DNA of 64,000 nucleotides, taken from Butyricicoccus sp. OM04-18BH. GTDB taxonomy: Bacteria; Bacillota; Clostridia; Oscillospirales; Butyricicoccaceae. The notes below the pieces were generated by a model. The model saw only the letters and a list, made by a program, of their open reading frames with translations. It had not been told where the DNA came from and did no database searches. This document shows positions 42,002 to 50,971 of this stretch, one piece after another. Position 1 is the stretch's first letter. The number at the start of each line of letters is the position of its first letter. The translations under genes were made by a program, and so were the position numbers. The DNA lies in contig NZ_QULN01000005.1 in the NCBI RefSeq assembly GCF_003481705.1, positions 1-64,000 of the forward strand, in the 5' to 3' direction.

Positions 42002-43381
42002 TTATTCAACTTCCTCCCCTAAAAACAGTGCGAGTGCGCGCTCCATGCGCATGCCGCGGCTGCCCTTGAACAGCAGCGCGTCGCCCGGCTTTGCGTCTGC
42101 ACGCAGCTTTTCGACCAGCTCGTTCTGGTCGGTGAAGGCGTGGACCGCCTGCATCCCCTTTTCCTCCGCGCCGCGCGCGATGGCATCCGCCGAAGGGCCG
42201 TAGGCGTAGAGCACATCCGCGTGCTCCGCGGCGGCTCTGCCTGCACGGCGGTGCCCCTCCTCGGTATAGTCTCCGAGCTCGAGCATCGAGCCGAGCACCG
42301 CGATGCGGCGGCCGGTATCGCCCATCGTGCCGAGCACGCCGAGCGTAGCCTCCATCGCGTCCGGGCTTGCGTTGTAGCAGTCGGCGTAGATGCGGAAGCC
42401 GTTCTGCTCATAGATGTTCTGGCGCATGCCGCTCGCGGTGTAGGACACGAGACCCGTTCGGATGTTCTCGACCGTCTCGCCCATCAGCAGACCGACGGAC
42501 GCCGCCGCGAGAGCGTTCAGCACATTGTGCGCGCCCGGGATGGACAGCTTTGCGGTGAAGCTGCCGCCGACCGGCAGCGTCTCCGACGGCAGACCGTTGT
42601 TTATGACGGTAAAGCTGCCGTCCGGATGCAGGTGCGCGACAAGGTCGCACGCCCGGTTCTCCATGCCGTAGGTATAGACCGTGCAGCCGAGACTGTCACG
42701 CTTGTCCCAGAGCAGCGGCTCATCGCCGCACAGAACGGCAGCGCCGCCCTGCCGCAGGCCCTCGAGGATCTCGAGCTTGGCCCTGCAGATGCCCTCGCGC
42801 GAGCCGAGAAACTCGATGTGCGAGGTGCCGATGTTGGTGATGACGGCGTAATCCGGCTGCGCCGCCGCCGTCATGCGCGACAGCTCGCCGAAGTGGTTCA
42901 TGCCCATCTCCGCGACCATGACCTCGGTGTCCTTCGTCATGCGCATGAGCGTCAGCGGCAGGCCGATCTCGTTGTTGAGGTTGCCCTCGGTCTTTTCCGC
43001 GCGGAACTGCTGCGCGAGCACGGCGTAAAGCAGCTCCTTGGTCGTGGTCTTGCCGACCGAACCGGTCACGCCGACGACCGAGCCGCCGCACATCATGCGG
43101 TAGCCGCCCGCCAGATCGAGCAGCGCCTGCGAGGTGTTCCCGACGTAGAGCGCCGGGACCGGATACTCCTCGCACGCCCGATGGCTCATGACCGCCGCCG
43201 CGCCGTTTTCGAGCGCCTTTCCGATGAAATCATGGCCGTCGAAGCGTTCGCCCGCGAGCGGCAGGAACAGTGCCTCCTGCGGAATGCGACGCGAGTCGGT
43301 CGAGACTGCGGTGAGCACAGCGTCTCCCGCCGTCTCGCCCTTCGTCCACTCCGCCGCCTGCGCCAGTGTAAATCGTTCCAT
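42002..43381 (-). CDS. murF: UDP-N-acetylmuramoyl-tripeptide--D-alanyl-D-alanine ligase
   Basis: 459 residues. It adds D-Ala-D-Ala to the nucleotide precursor. N-domain TDSRRIPQEALFLPLAGERFDGHDF, P-loop GVTGSVGKTTTKELL, and YNASPDAMEATL in the C-terminal domain. The ATG at 43381 (MERFTLAQ) has GGGGGAA six bases upstream; the longer open frame from 43501 crosses the palindrome array and has no ribosome binding site. Confidence 0.95.
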   Translation of the reverse strand: MERFTLAQAAEWTKGETAGDAVLTAVSTDSRRIPQEALFLPLAGERFDGHDFIGKALENGAAAVMSHRACEEYPVPALYVGNTSQALLDLAGGYRMMCGGSVVGVTGSVGKTTTKELLYAVLAQQFRAEKTEGNLNNEIGLPLTLMRMTKDTEVMVAEMGMNHFGELSRMTAAAQPDYAVITNIGTSHIEFLGSREGICRAKLEILEGLRQGGAAVLCGDEPLLWDKRDSLGCTVYTYGMENRACDLVAHLHPDGSFTVINNGLPSETLPVGGSFTAKLSIPGAHNVLNALAAASVGLLMGETVENIRTGLVSYTASGMRQNIYEQNGFRIYADCYNASPDAMEATLGVLGTMGDTGRRIAVLGSMLELGDYTEEGHRRAGRAAAEHADVLYAYGPSADAIARGAEEKGMQAVHAFTDQNELVEKLRADAKPGDALLFKGSRGMRMERALALFLGEEVE

Positions 43382-43413
43382 GCCGTTTCCCCCAGTGTAA
43401 ATATCAAAATTCC

Positions 43414-43655
43414 GCCGCTGCTTGCAGCGGCTTTCCGCAAGACAGGTTTCAGCCTGTCTTTGGTCCCGTCCGCAGACGACCGCGCTGCGCGCGGCTTTCA
43501 ATCAGAAATTGCCTGCAATTTCATAAAAACCGGGAGCATGTATCTCGGTTTTTATTCCCCGACTCAGCCGCCCGGGGCGGTGTCATTCGGGTTTCGGAGG
43601 GCGGTTTCCGTGGGAACCGTCCTCCGTAGACAGGGGACTTTTGAAGTCCCCTGTC
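43414..43655. repeat. Palindrome array between murE and murF
   Basis: In 240 bases: CCGCTG/CAGCGG, AAGACAGG/CCTGTCTT, CCGCGC/CGCGCGG, GAAATTGC/GCAATTTC, AAAAACCGGG/CTCGGTTTTT, CCGCCCGGGGCGG, GGAGGGCGGTT/AACCGTCCTCC and GACAGGGGACTT/AAGTCCCCTGTC. The last one overlaps the murE stop codon. GAAATTGC and AAAAACCGGG stand in the same order and spacing as related units at 16992-17041. Confidence 0.8.
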
Positions 43656-45087
43656 AAGCGAAGTAGTCGCGGACGATCTCGCGTTCGTCCATGTGATGCT
43701 TCACATGGTTGACCTCCTGATAGGTCTCGTGACCCTTGCCCATGAGGACGATGATGTCGTCCTTCTGTGCATGCTCGAGCGCCCAGTGAATGGCCGCCGG
43801 GCGGTCGACAATGACCTGCATCGGAGTCTTGCTGTCCTTCATGCCCTCGAGGATGTCGTCGATGATGGCCTTCGGCTCCTCGGTGCGCGGATTGTCGCTC
43901 GTGACGATGCAGAAGTCCGCAAGGTCAGCGGCGATCCTGCCCATCTTCGGGCGCTTGGTCCTGTCGCGGTCGCCGCCGCAGCCGAAGAGCGCTACCACGC
44001 GCCCCTTGGCGAAGCCGCGGACAGCCTTCAGCACGTTCTCCACGCCGTCCGGCGAGTGGGCGTAGTCAATGAGCACGGTGTAGTCCGTGTCGGTCGGAAC
44101 GACTTCCACGCGGCCCTTGACGCCGGTCGCGGTCGCCATGGACTTCGCCGCATCTGCGAGCGGCATACCGAGCGCGAGCACCATGCCGAGGGCATTGAGC
44201 GCATTTTCGACCGAGAAATGACCCGGAATGGGCAGCTTTACGTGCGCAGACGCACCCTCATAGGCGGCATCAAACTCTACGCCGTCCGCGTGCAGCTGAA
44301 GCGCGGTCGCGCACAGGGTCGCCTCCGGCTTGCCGCACGAATAGGTCAGGCACGGGCACTTTGCGTCCGCGAGCATCTTGGGCGCCGCCGCGTCGTCGAG
44401 GTTGATAACGCCCTTGTCGCTGACGGTGAACAGGATGGCCTTGGCCTGACGGTAGTTCTCCATCGTCTTATGGAAGTCCAGATGGTCCTGCGTCAGATTG
44501 GTGAATGCGCCGACCGCAAAGCGGATGCCGTGCACGCGGTCGAGCACGAGCGAGTGCGAGGAGACCTCCATGATAACGTGCGTGCAGCCTGCGTCGCGCA
44601 TGCGCGCGAACAGCGCGTGCAGCTCGTAGGATTCCGGCGTGGTGCGCTCGGTCTCGATGACCTCGCTGCCGATGAGGTTCTGGTTGGTGCCGATGAGGCC
44701 GACCTTGTGACCCGCGTCCTCGAGCATATGCTTGACGAGGTAGGTCGTGGTGGTCTTGCCGTTCGTACCGGTCACGCCGAGCATGACCATGCTGTCCGCC
44801 GGATGGCCGAAGCGGTTCGCCGCGATCTCCGCGAGCGCCTTACGCGAGTTCTCGACGACGACCGCCGGTACGCCCTCGGGCGCCTCCTCGCACACGACTG
44901 CCGCCGCGCCCTGCTCGAGCGCCTTTTCGATATATTTGTGGCCGTCGGTCGCGTAGCCGCGGATGGCGACGAACAGATCGCCCTTGCCGACCGCGCGCGA
45001 GTCGTAGCGCACTTCGCCGATCTCGGCTTCGCCGTCCGCCGTGCTCGAAAGCACGGCGACGCCCTTCAAAAGTTCCTGCAATTTCAT
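43654..45087 (-). CDS. murE: UDP-MurNAc-tripeptide synthetase, meso-DAP adding
   Basis: 477 residues. P-loop GVTGTNGKTTTTYLV, the substrate motif TTPESYELHALF, and DNPRTEEP near the C-terminus; DNPR is the known signature of enzymes that add meso-diaminopimelate rather than lysine. Starts with MKLQELLKG behind AGGAGG, 11 bases after the PBP gene. It ends in the palindrome array. Confidence 0.95.
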   Translation of the reverse strand: MKLQELLKGVAVLSSTADGEAEIGEVRYDSRAVGKGDLFVAIRGYATDGHKYIEKALEQGAAAVVCEEAPEGVPAVVVENSRKALAEIAANRFGHPADSMVMLGVTGTNGKTTTTYLVKHMLEDAGHKVGLIGTNQNLIGSEVIETERTTPESYELHALFARMRDAGCTHVIMEVSSHSLVLDRVHGIRFAVGAFTNLTQDHLDFHKTMENYRQAKAILFTVSDKGVINLDDAAAPKMLADAKCPCLTYSCGKPEATLCATALQLHADGVEFDAAYEGASAHVKLPIPGHFSVENALNALGMVLALGMPLADAAKSMATATGVKGRVEVVPTDTDYTVLIDYAHSPDGVENVLKAVRGFAKGRVVALFGCGGDRDRTKRPKMGRIAADLADFCIVTSDNPRTEEPKAIIDDILEGMKDSKTPMQVIVDRPAAIHWALEHAQKDDIIVLMGKGHETYQEVNHVKHHMDEREIVRDYFA

Positions 45088-45098
45088 AAAACGTCCTC

Positions 45099-47504
45099 CT
45101 ATCGGTCGTTGACCGTGGTCGTATCGGAAAATTCTACTGTGATGACCGAGCCTATGCTCACCTTCGTGCCCGCCGCAGGCGACTGGCTGCTCGCGGTGGT
45201 GTCGCCCGTGATCTGCGAGGTGGCGACGCCGCGCTGCTTGAGGTACAGGCCGTACTCCTCGAGCGTATCCCGGCAGGTATCCGGGTCCATGCCGCTCACA
45301 TTGGGCACCTCGATCTGCTCGGTCGGCTTATCTTCACCCATGTAGAGGATGACTCGGCCGCTCGCCGGGATGCGGATGCCGCTCGACGGCACCTGATCGG
45401 TAACGGTCTCGCCCTCGCCGTGGATGATGTACTCAAAGCCGCTGTTCGTCAGCGCCTCGTCTGCTGCGTCGCGCGTCATGCCGATCACATTCGGCACGGT
45501 CTGCTCGCGGCGGTCGCTCTCGTTCTCCTCGTAGGAAGCGGTAACGCCGATGTACGGCAGGACGTCCTCCATGATGCGGCCGACGACCGGAGCGGCGATC
45601 GCGCCGCCGCCGTGGGGCACGGATTCGGGCAGGTCGTTGATGGAAACGAGCACCGCGATCTGCGGATCATCCATCGGCGCAACGCCGATGAAGGAGGCGG
45701 TGTAGCGATCCTCGGTGTCAGTGATCTTGCCGGTCTCGTCGCGCTCCTTTTCGATCTCGGAGGTCGCGGTCTTGCCGCCGATGCGGTAGCCGGTGACGTA
45801 GGCGTTCTTGCCGGTGCCGGCTGCGACGACCTGCTCCATCGCCTCGCGCATATAGGCGGAGGTGTCCTCGGAGATGACCTGCCGCAGCACCTCGGGCTCA
45901 GTCGTAGACTTGACCGTACCGTCGGCATTCAGCACGTTTTTGACAACGTAGGGCTTTTTGAGCTTGCCGTCGTCCACGATCGCGCTGACCATGGTGATCA
46001 TCTGCATCGGGGTGACGGTAAAGCGCTGACCGAAGGACGCAGTCGCGAGCGCGACCTCGTTCCAGTCGCTCGTCTCACCGGTATTGTGGAACTGGCCGCG
46101 GCTCTCGCCCGGCAGGTCGATGCCGGTCTGATCGAGCAGGCCGAAGGCCTTGTAGAATTCATAGAACCGCGCCATGCCGACCTTCTGGGCGATCTGCATC
46201 ATCGCGACGTTGCACGAATTCATCAGCGCCTCGGTCAGCGTCTGCATGCCGTGGCCGCTCGTGTTCGCGCAGTTGATCGGCTCCTTCCAGTCGCCTACCA
46301 TCAGCGAGCCGCCGCAGTAGAACGAGCTGTCCGCATCCACCTCGCCCAGCTCGTAGGCCGTAGCGACGGTCATGAGCTTGAAAGTGGAGCCCGGCTCGTA
46401 GTTGTCGGAAACGACCGGGTTGCGCCAGGTCTTCATGAGGATGTTGACGCGCGCCGAGCCGAGCTTGCTGACGATGTCGTCGTTCTTCTGAAGCTCCTCA
46501 GGCAGGTTCGCAAGGCCGCCCTCCTCGTACCATTTATCCGGTATGACCGCGTTGATCTTCGCGTCGGTCAGGATCTTCTGCACGTCGGTCTTGAGCTCGT
46601 TGATATAGACCTCGCTGGTCAGATGGTAGGCGTCGTTCGGGTCGAAGTCCGGCAGGTTCGCCATCGCGAGCACCTCGCCGGTCTTGACGTTCATGACGAT
46701 GCCGGAAACGCCGTCGCGCGCCTCCGGATTGTCCGCGAACGCGGTCTCGAGATGCTTCTCGAGGTAGTTCTGAATATCGCTGTCGATGGTCAGGACGAGC
46801 GAGTTGCCGTCCTTGGCCGGGATATACTGCTGCGTATCCGGAACGATGTCCTCGTTCTGGGCGTTCTGCACGCGCACGATGCGGCCGGCCGTGCCGGAAA
46901 GCTCGTCGTTGTACTGCGACTCGATGCCGTAGGCGCCGTTGTTGTCGTTGCCGACGTAGCCGAGCACCGCCGAAAGGAACGAGCCGTGCTGATAATAGCG
47001 CTTGGTGTCCGGCTCGGAGTACACGCCGGTGCAGCCGGCGGCCTCGAGCTTGGCGTTGAGCTCCTTGGTGACGTCCTTGTCGACCTTCTGCGCGATGATC
47101 TCGTATTCCGAGTCGGTCTTGTTCAGCTTCTCCATGACGCTGTCGTAGCTGACGTCGAGCGTCTCGGAAAGGATGGTCGCGAGCGTCTGACGCTGGACAT
47201 CGGCGGTCACGCCGTTCTTCTCCTTGGTCTCGGACACGACCGCCTTGGGCGAAACCGTGATGCGCTCGACCTCGGCGGACTCGGCGAGCACCTGCATGTT
47301 CGCGTCGTAGATCTTGCCGCGGTTCGGGGTGATGAAGGTATCGCGCGTCTGGAGCGACGTGGCCTTCTGGATATAGAAGTCGTGGTGGAACACCTGCATA
47401 TAGAGCAGGCGCACGCCGACCAGACCGAAGCCGATGACCAGAAACAGCGCCGTGAGCACGCGCAGACGCATCGTCATATTAACTCTGGGCTTTTTTTCTC
47501 CCAT
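45099..47504 (-). CDS. spoVD: Class B penicillin-binding protein with PASTA domains (SpoVD/FtsI type)
   Basis: 801 residues. Short basic N-terminus, one membrane helix (VLTALFLVIGFGLVGVRLLY), dimerisation domain, then the transpeptidase: EPGSTFKLMT (active Ser, SxxK), SCN (SxN) and GGKTATSE where KTG is expected, so the third motif is KTA. Two PASTA domains follow (VPNVIGMTRDAADEAL and VPNVSGMDPDTCRDTL), which favours SpoVD or a PBP2x-like enzyme. The ATG at 47504 has CGGAGG ten bases upstream. It cross-links septal or spore peptidoglycan with the SEDS partner. Confidence 0.92.
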   Translation of the reverse strand: MGEKKPRVNMTMRLRVLTALFLVIGFGLVGVRLLYMQVFHHDFYIQKATSLQTRDTFITPNRGKIYDANMQVLAESAEVERITVSPKAVVSETKEKNGVTADVQRQTLATILSETLDVSYDSVMEKLNKTDSEYEIIAQKVDKDVTKELNAKLEAAGCTGVYSEPDTKRYYQHGSFLSAVLGYVGNDNNGAYGIESQYNDELSGTAGRIVRVQNAQNEDIVPDTQQYIPAKDGNSLVLTIDSDIQNYLEKHLETAFADNPEARDGVSGIVMNVKTGEVLAMANLPDFDPNDAYHLTSEVYINELKTDVQKILTDAKINAVIPDKWYEEGGLANLPEELQKNDDIVSKLGSARVNILMKTWRNPVVSDNYEPGSTFKLMTVATAYELGEVDADSSFYCGGSLMVGDWKEPINCANTSGHGMQTLTEALMNSCNVAMMQIAQKVGMARFYEFYKAFGLLDQTGIDLPGESRGQFHNTGETSDWNEVALATASFGQRFTVTPMQMITMVSAIVDDGKLKKPYVVKNVLNADGTVKSTTEPEVLRQVISEDTSAYMREAMEQVVAAGTGKNAYVTGYRIGGKTATSEIEKERDETGKITDTEDRYTASFIGVAPMDDPQIAVLVSINDLPESVPHGGGAIAAPVVGRIMEDVLPYIGVTASYEENESDRREQTVPNVIGMTRDAADEALTNSGFEYIIHGEGETVTDQVPSSGIRIPASGRVILYMGEDKPTEQIEVPNVSGMDPDTCRDTLEEYGLYLKQRGVATSQITGDTTASSQSPAAGTKVSIGSVITVEFSDTTTVNDR

Positions 47505-47548
47505 AGAAAAATTTCCTCCGAATGAAATCCAAAGCATCTCCTGCCGCA

Positions 47549-47753
47549 TTCCGGCAAAGCCGGAACAGGCAGGACAGGCCTGCCGCAGCAGGCCGCGTTA
47601 AATTCCCCATAAAAGTCCAGCTCTGCCGGACTTTTATCCCTCTGCCTCGGGACACGTGTCCCGAGCCGCCCCTGCCGTGCAGGGGCGAGGGGGGTATCCC
47701 CGGCGGTTTCTCCGGAACCGACGGGGTATCCAGGGGGGACCGGTCCCCCCTGG
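47549..47753. repeat. Palindrome array between the PBP gene and ftsL
   Basis: Seven hairpins in 205 bases: TTCCGGC/GCCGGAA, GGCAGG/CCTGCC, ATAAAAGTCC/GGACTTTTAT, the perfect 20-mer CTCGGGACACGTGTCCCGAG, GCCCCTG/CAGGGGC, CCCCGGCGGTT/AACCGACGGGG and the perfect 24-base palindrome at 47730-47753 (CCAGGGGGGACC and its complement). No gene is present between 47505 and 47816. Confidence 0.82.
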
Positions 47754-47816
47754 AAAAATAAAGGGAAGTCAGAAGCATCCCCTTCTCACTCCCCTGTATA
47801 TATCCTATTCCTTCCG

Positions 47817-48308
47817 TCAGCGGATATATTCCACGATCGAGGAAAACCACTCCGTCAGACCGGAAACCACGTTTTCAAGCGAGTGCTCACTGTGCGCGAC
47901 CGTCACAGCGTCCGGACGGGTCAGCTCAACATACTCGATCTGCGAATTATCCATCTTGACCATGCCGAGATCGTTCACAGCGTGCTGCTCTACCTCGGTC
48001 ATGTCCATGCTGTTCATCTTCTTGGTCGTCAGCGAAACGTTCTCCGCCTGCATCTCGCTGAGGTTGTCGCTCTGCTTGCTCACCTCGGCGGTCAGCTGCG
48101 TCAGCTGCATCTGGCAGTAGAGAATGTACGCGGATGCGCCTACCGCCGCCAGAATGCTCAGAATGACGCTCCTGCGCAGGCTCTTTCTGCGGCGCTTCTT
48201 CGGCGGCTTCGCCAGCTGAAGGCTGCTCTTGCTCTCCGCCGTGACCGCCGGCAGCTTTTCGTTATATCGTTTATAGGCGGCACTGTCTCTCGTTGCTATT
48301 GCTGCCAT
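47817..48308 (-). CDS. ftsL: Division protein FtsL/DivIC-like
   Basis: 163 residues. A basic N-terminus (PPKKRRRKSLRR), one membrane helix (SVILSILAAVGASAYILYC) and an extracellular coiled coil (QLTQLTAEVSKQSDNLSEMQAEN). This bitopic form and the position between rsmH and the PBP gene identify FtsL, a septal activator. The C-terminal 50 residues after NDLGMVKMDNSQIEYVEL are an extra tail. Sequence similarity in this family is always weak, so position is the main evidence. Confidence 0.85.
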   Translation of the reverse strand: MAAIATRDSAAYKRYNEKLPAVTAESKSSLQLAKPPKKRRRKSLRRSVILSILAAVGASAYILYCQMQLTQLTAEVSKQSDNLSEMQAENVSLTTKKMNSMDMTEVEQHAVNDLGMVKMDNSQIEYVELTRPDAVTVAHSEHSLENVVSGLTEWFSSIVEYIR

Positions 48309-48352
48309 AAAGCATTACCCTTTCTGCTAAGTCCGTGCACGGCGCGCCGTGC

Positions 48353-49288
48353 TTATATTCTTTCGCACACGCGCAGCTTTGCGCTGCGTGCACGCGGGTT
48401 CTCCTCGATCTCTTCATCGCTCGGAAGGATGGGCTTGCGCGGCGTCAGACGCACCTTCGGCTTTTTGCCGCAGACGCATACCGGAAAATCCTTCGGGCAG
48501 GTGCAGCCCTGGGCTGCCTGATTGAACGCGGCCTTGACGATGCGGTCCTCAAGGCTGTGGAACGTGATGACAGCGAGACGGCCGCCCGGATTCAGGCAGT
48601 CGATCGCTTTTTCCATCGCCTCGCGCACCGCGCCCAGCTCATCGTTTACCGCAATACGGATGGCCTGAAAGCTGCGCTTGGCCGGATGCTGCTTTTCGCG
48701 CAGCGCCTTGGCCGGCATGGCGCCGCGGATGATGTCCACCAGCTCCAGCGTGGTCTCGATCGGCTTTTTTCCGCGCTCACGCTCGATGGCGGCTGCGATC
48801 AGCGGAGCATAGCGCTCCTCGCCGTATTCGAACAGAATGTGCCGGATGTCCTCCCGGCTCCACGTATTGACCACATCCCACGCGGAGAGCGCCTGCTGAC
48901 GGTCCATGCGCATATCGAGCGGCGCGTCCTTCATATAGGAGAAGCCGCGCTCCGCATGGTCGAGCTGCGGCGAGGAAACGCCGAGGTCGAACAGGATGCC
49001 GTCCGCACCCGAAAGGCCCTGCCCCTCGAGCACGCGGTCGATGTCGCGGAAGTCGCTCTTGACGGTGGTCACGCGGTCCCAGACCGACGCGAGACGGGTC
49101 TTTGCGTTCTCGAGCGCCTCGTCGTCGCGGTCGATGCAGATCAGTCTGCCTCCCTCACCGAGCTCCTGCGCGATGTGCAGCGAATGGCCTGCGCCGCCGG
49201 TCGTGGCATCCACATAAACGCCGTCCGGCTTGATATTCAGTGCGTCCAGACAAGGCTGGAGCAGAATGGAAACATGATGAAATTCCAT
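48353..49288 (-). CDS. rsmH: 16S rRNA (cytosine(1402)-N4)-methyltransferase
   Basis: 311 residues (MraW). The SAM site is VDATTGGAGHSLHIAQEL, followed by LFDLGVSSPQLDHAERGFSY and GGRLAVITFHSLEDRIVK; the Cys-rich insert (GCTCPKDFPVCVC) is a family feature. The ATG at 49288 has GGGAGG eight bases upstream; the longer frame overlapping mraZ was rejected. 16 bases after mraZ. Confidence 0.96.
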   Translation of the reverse strand: MEFHHVSILLQPCLDALNIKPDGVYVDATTGGAGHSLHIAQELGEGGRLICIDRDDEALENAKTRLASVWDRVTTVKSDFRDIDRVLEGQGLSGADGILFDLGVSSPQLDHAERGFSYMKDAPLDMRMDRQQALSAWDVVNTWSREDIRHILFEYGEERYAPLIAAAIERERGKKPIETTLELVDIIRGAMPAKALREKQHPAKRSFQAIRIAVNDELGAVREAMEKAIDCLNPGGRLAVITFHSLEDRIVKAAFNQAAQGCTCPKDFPVCVCGKKPKVRLTPRKPILPSDEEIEENPRARSAKLRVCERI

Positions 49289-49304
49289 ATTCACAGCCTC
49301 CCGG

Positions 49305-49724
49305 TTAAAAATCAATTCCTTCCATGTCCGCAGAGATGCTTTCCGCGTCGATCGAGCCGTTGTACTCGTTCCACTTTTCGGTGTCCCAGATTTCGGCATG
49401 GTCGAGCAGGCCGACAACAGTTACATCTTTTTCCAGACATGCAAATTCGCGCAGATTACCCGGAATAAGGATACGTCCCTGCGCGTCGAGCTGTGCATCG
49501 AAGGCGTTGGCGCAGTAATAGCGCTTGATGCGGCGCGCCTTTTCGCCGTTGCCGAGACTGCGGATGCGTGCTTCGAGCGAAGCCCACTCTGCGTCGGGGT
49601 AGACAAAAAGACAGCCGTCGAGGCCCTTTGTGACCGTGAAGTGCTCGCCGAGCTCGTCGCGCAGCTTGGCAGGCATGGCAAGGCGCCCTTTTGCGTCGAT
49701 GGTATGCCTGTATTCGCCCTTCAC
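49305..49724 (-). CDS. mraZ: Transcriptional regulator MraZ
   Basis: 139 residues, two SpoVT/AbrB-like halves, each with the family motif (DAKGRLAMPAKLR and DAQGRILIPGNLR). MraZ represses its own operon in other bacteria by binding direct repeats in the promoter. First gene of the cluster. The start is a GTG with GGTGAG upstream. Direct repeats of the usual GTGGG type are present only as GTGGTGAG and GTGGGG near 49785-49800, which may be the operator. Confidence 0.95.
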   Translation of the reverse strand: MKGEYRHTIDAKGRLAMPAKLRDELGEHFTVTKGLDGCLFVYPDAEWASLEARIRSLGNGEKARRIKRYYCANAFDAQLDAQGRILIPGNLREFACLEKDVTVVGLLDHAEIWDTEKWNEYNGSIDAESISADMEGIDF

Positions 49725-49806
49725 CCTGTCTCACCTCACACTCGCTTTCCTGCCGCCTCGATGGAATGCGTGACACTTTGCCCCACATCTCACCACTCTT
49801 ATTAAC

Positions 49807-49835
49807 ATTATAACGGCACAGCGCCTTGAATGCAA
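49807..49835 (-). promoter_or_regulatory. Promoter of the dcw cluster
   Basis: Minus strand: TTGCAT, 17 bases, consensus TATAAT. GTGGTGAG and GTGGGGC follow between it and mraZ (49785-49800 region), as expected for MraZ sites. Confidence 0.75.
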
Positions 49836-49975
49836 GATTTAATTTGTTATATTTTGCAGAAGTTTACCGCTCTGTATTCGCGATTTTGAGCAGATTTTGC
49901 AACTCCGAACACTTGTTCGAAGTTTGCCGCGTGCTTTTTCCGTCCTGCACACTTTTCCCACGAAACAGAAAAAGA

Positions 49976-49997
49976 GGGACCGCCGCGAAACAGTCCC
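49976..49997 (-). terminator. Terminator of rsmD-coaD operon
   Basis: GGGAC pairs with GTCCC, with the T-rich TCTTTTTCTG following on the minus strand. Short stem. Confidence 0.55.
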
Positions 49998-50012
49998 CCG
50001 TGATCTTCATGT

Positions 50013-50468
50013 TTACTTTGCGATGCTCTTGAAGCGCTGACGGGCCTTGCGGACCTCGTCGAGCGAGAGAGCAACAGCCTCCTCGGTGCGCTTGAGGGTG
50101 TCCTCGCAGTACTCGTTGGCAACTCTGCGCAGCTCGCGCGCCTGAATTTCGGCGTTTCCCTGCACTTCCTTGGCCTTTTTGCGGGCGGCGACAACGATCT
50201 CGGTCTCGGAGACCATCTGGCGCGCGTCCTCCTCGGCCTTGCGGCGGATGGCCTCAGCCTCGCGCTTGCCGGAGGCGAGCAGGTCGTTGCGCTTGGCTAC
50301 GATGTCCTGCGCAGCCTGCAGGTCGTTCGGCAGAGTGGAGCGCAGCTCGTCGAGCAGATCGAGCATCTGGTCTCGCTCGAGGATGCACTTCTCGCCGGCC
50401 AGCGGAATGCCCTTCGCATCCTGCACCATGTCGTACATACGGTTAATCAGTTCGTCCAAAGTTGCCAT
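50013..50468 (-). CDS. Coiled-coil protein downstream of coaD
   Basis: 151 residues, almost all helical and charged, with a central coiled coil (AIRRKAEEDARQMVSETEIVVAARKKA). Clostridial genomes often carry such a gene directly after coaD, annotated loosely as ATPase or V-ATPase subunit H-like; no ATP-binding motif is present. DivIVA-like behaviour has been suggested by form only. Two bases after coaD, in the same operon. Confidence 0.75.
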   Translation of the reverse strand: MATLDELINRMYDMVQDAKGIPLAGEKCILERDQMLDLLDELRSTLPNDLQAAQDIVAKRNDLLASGKREAEAIRRKAEEDARQMVSETEIVVAARKKAKEVQGNAEIQARELRRVANEYCEDTLKRTEEAVALSLDEVRKARQRFKSIAK

Positions 50469-50470
50469 AT

Positions 50471-50971
50471 TTAGTCTTCCTTTCGTGTGCGGCGCACGAT
50501 ATCCTGCACGATCTCATCCGGTACGAAACCGGCCACGCTGCCGCCATGTACTGCTATGTCCTTAACCACCGAGGATGACAGGTACATATACTCCGAACTG
50601 GTCATAAGGAATACCGTATCAAGATCGGCGTTTAATTTCCGATTTGCCAGAGCCATTTGGAACTCGTACTCGAAGTCCGATACTGCGCGCAGACCCTTTA
50701 CGAGCACGCAGGCGTTTTTTCTGCGGGCGTAGTCCGCCAGCAGGCCGCCGAAGCTCTCGATCTCCACATTCGGGAGGTCTGCCGTCGTGCGCCGGAGCAT
50801 TTCCATGCGCTCCTCGACGGAGAACATCGGCTTTTTGTTCTGGTTGTGCATCACCGCGACGATCAGCCGGTCGAAAAGACCGGAAGCGCGGCGAATGATG
50901 TCCAGATGTCCCAGCGTCACGGGGTCGAAGGAGCCGGGATAGATCGCAATTCTCATATTTCTTTTACTCAT
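50471..50971 (-). CDS. coaD: Phosphopantetheine adenylyltransferase
   Basis: 166 residues. It makes dephospho-CoA from 4'-phosphopantetheine and ATP. The nucleotidyl-transferase motif is YPGSFDPVTLGHLDIIRRAS, with EYMYLSSSVVKDIA (ISSTxVR-type) near the C-terminus. The start overlaps the rsmD stop by eight bases, the usual clostridial pairing; an internal ATG (50956) is possible. Confidence 0.96.
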   Translation of the reverse strand: MSKRNMRIAIYPGSFDPVTLGHLDIIRRASGLFDRLIVAVMHNQNKKPMFSVEERMEMLRRTTADLPNVEIESFGGLLADYARRKNACVLVKGLRAVSDFEYEFQMALANRKLNADLDTVFLMTSSEYMYLSSSVVKDIAVHGGSVAGFVPDEIVQDIVRRTRKED

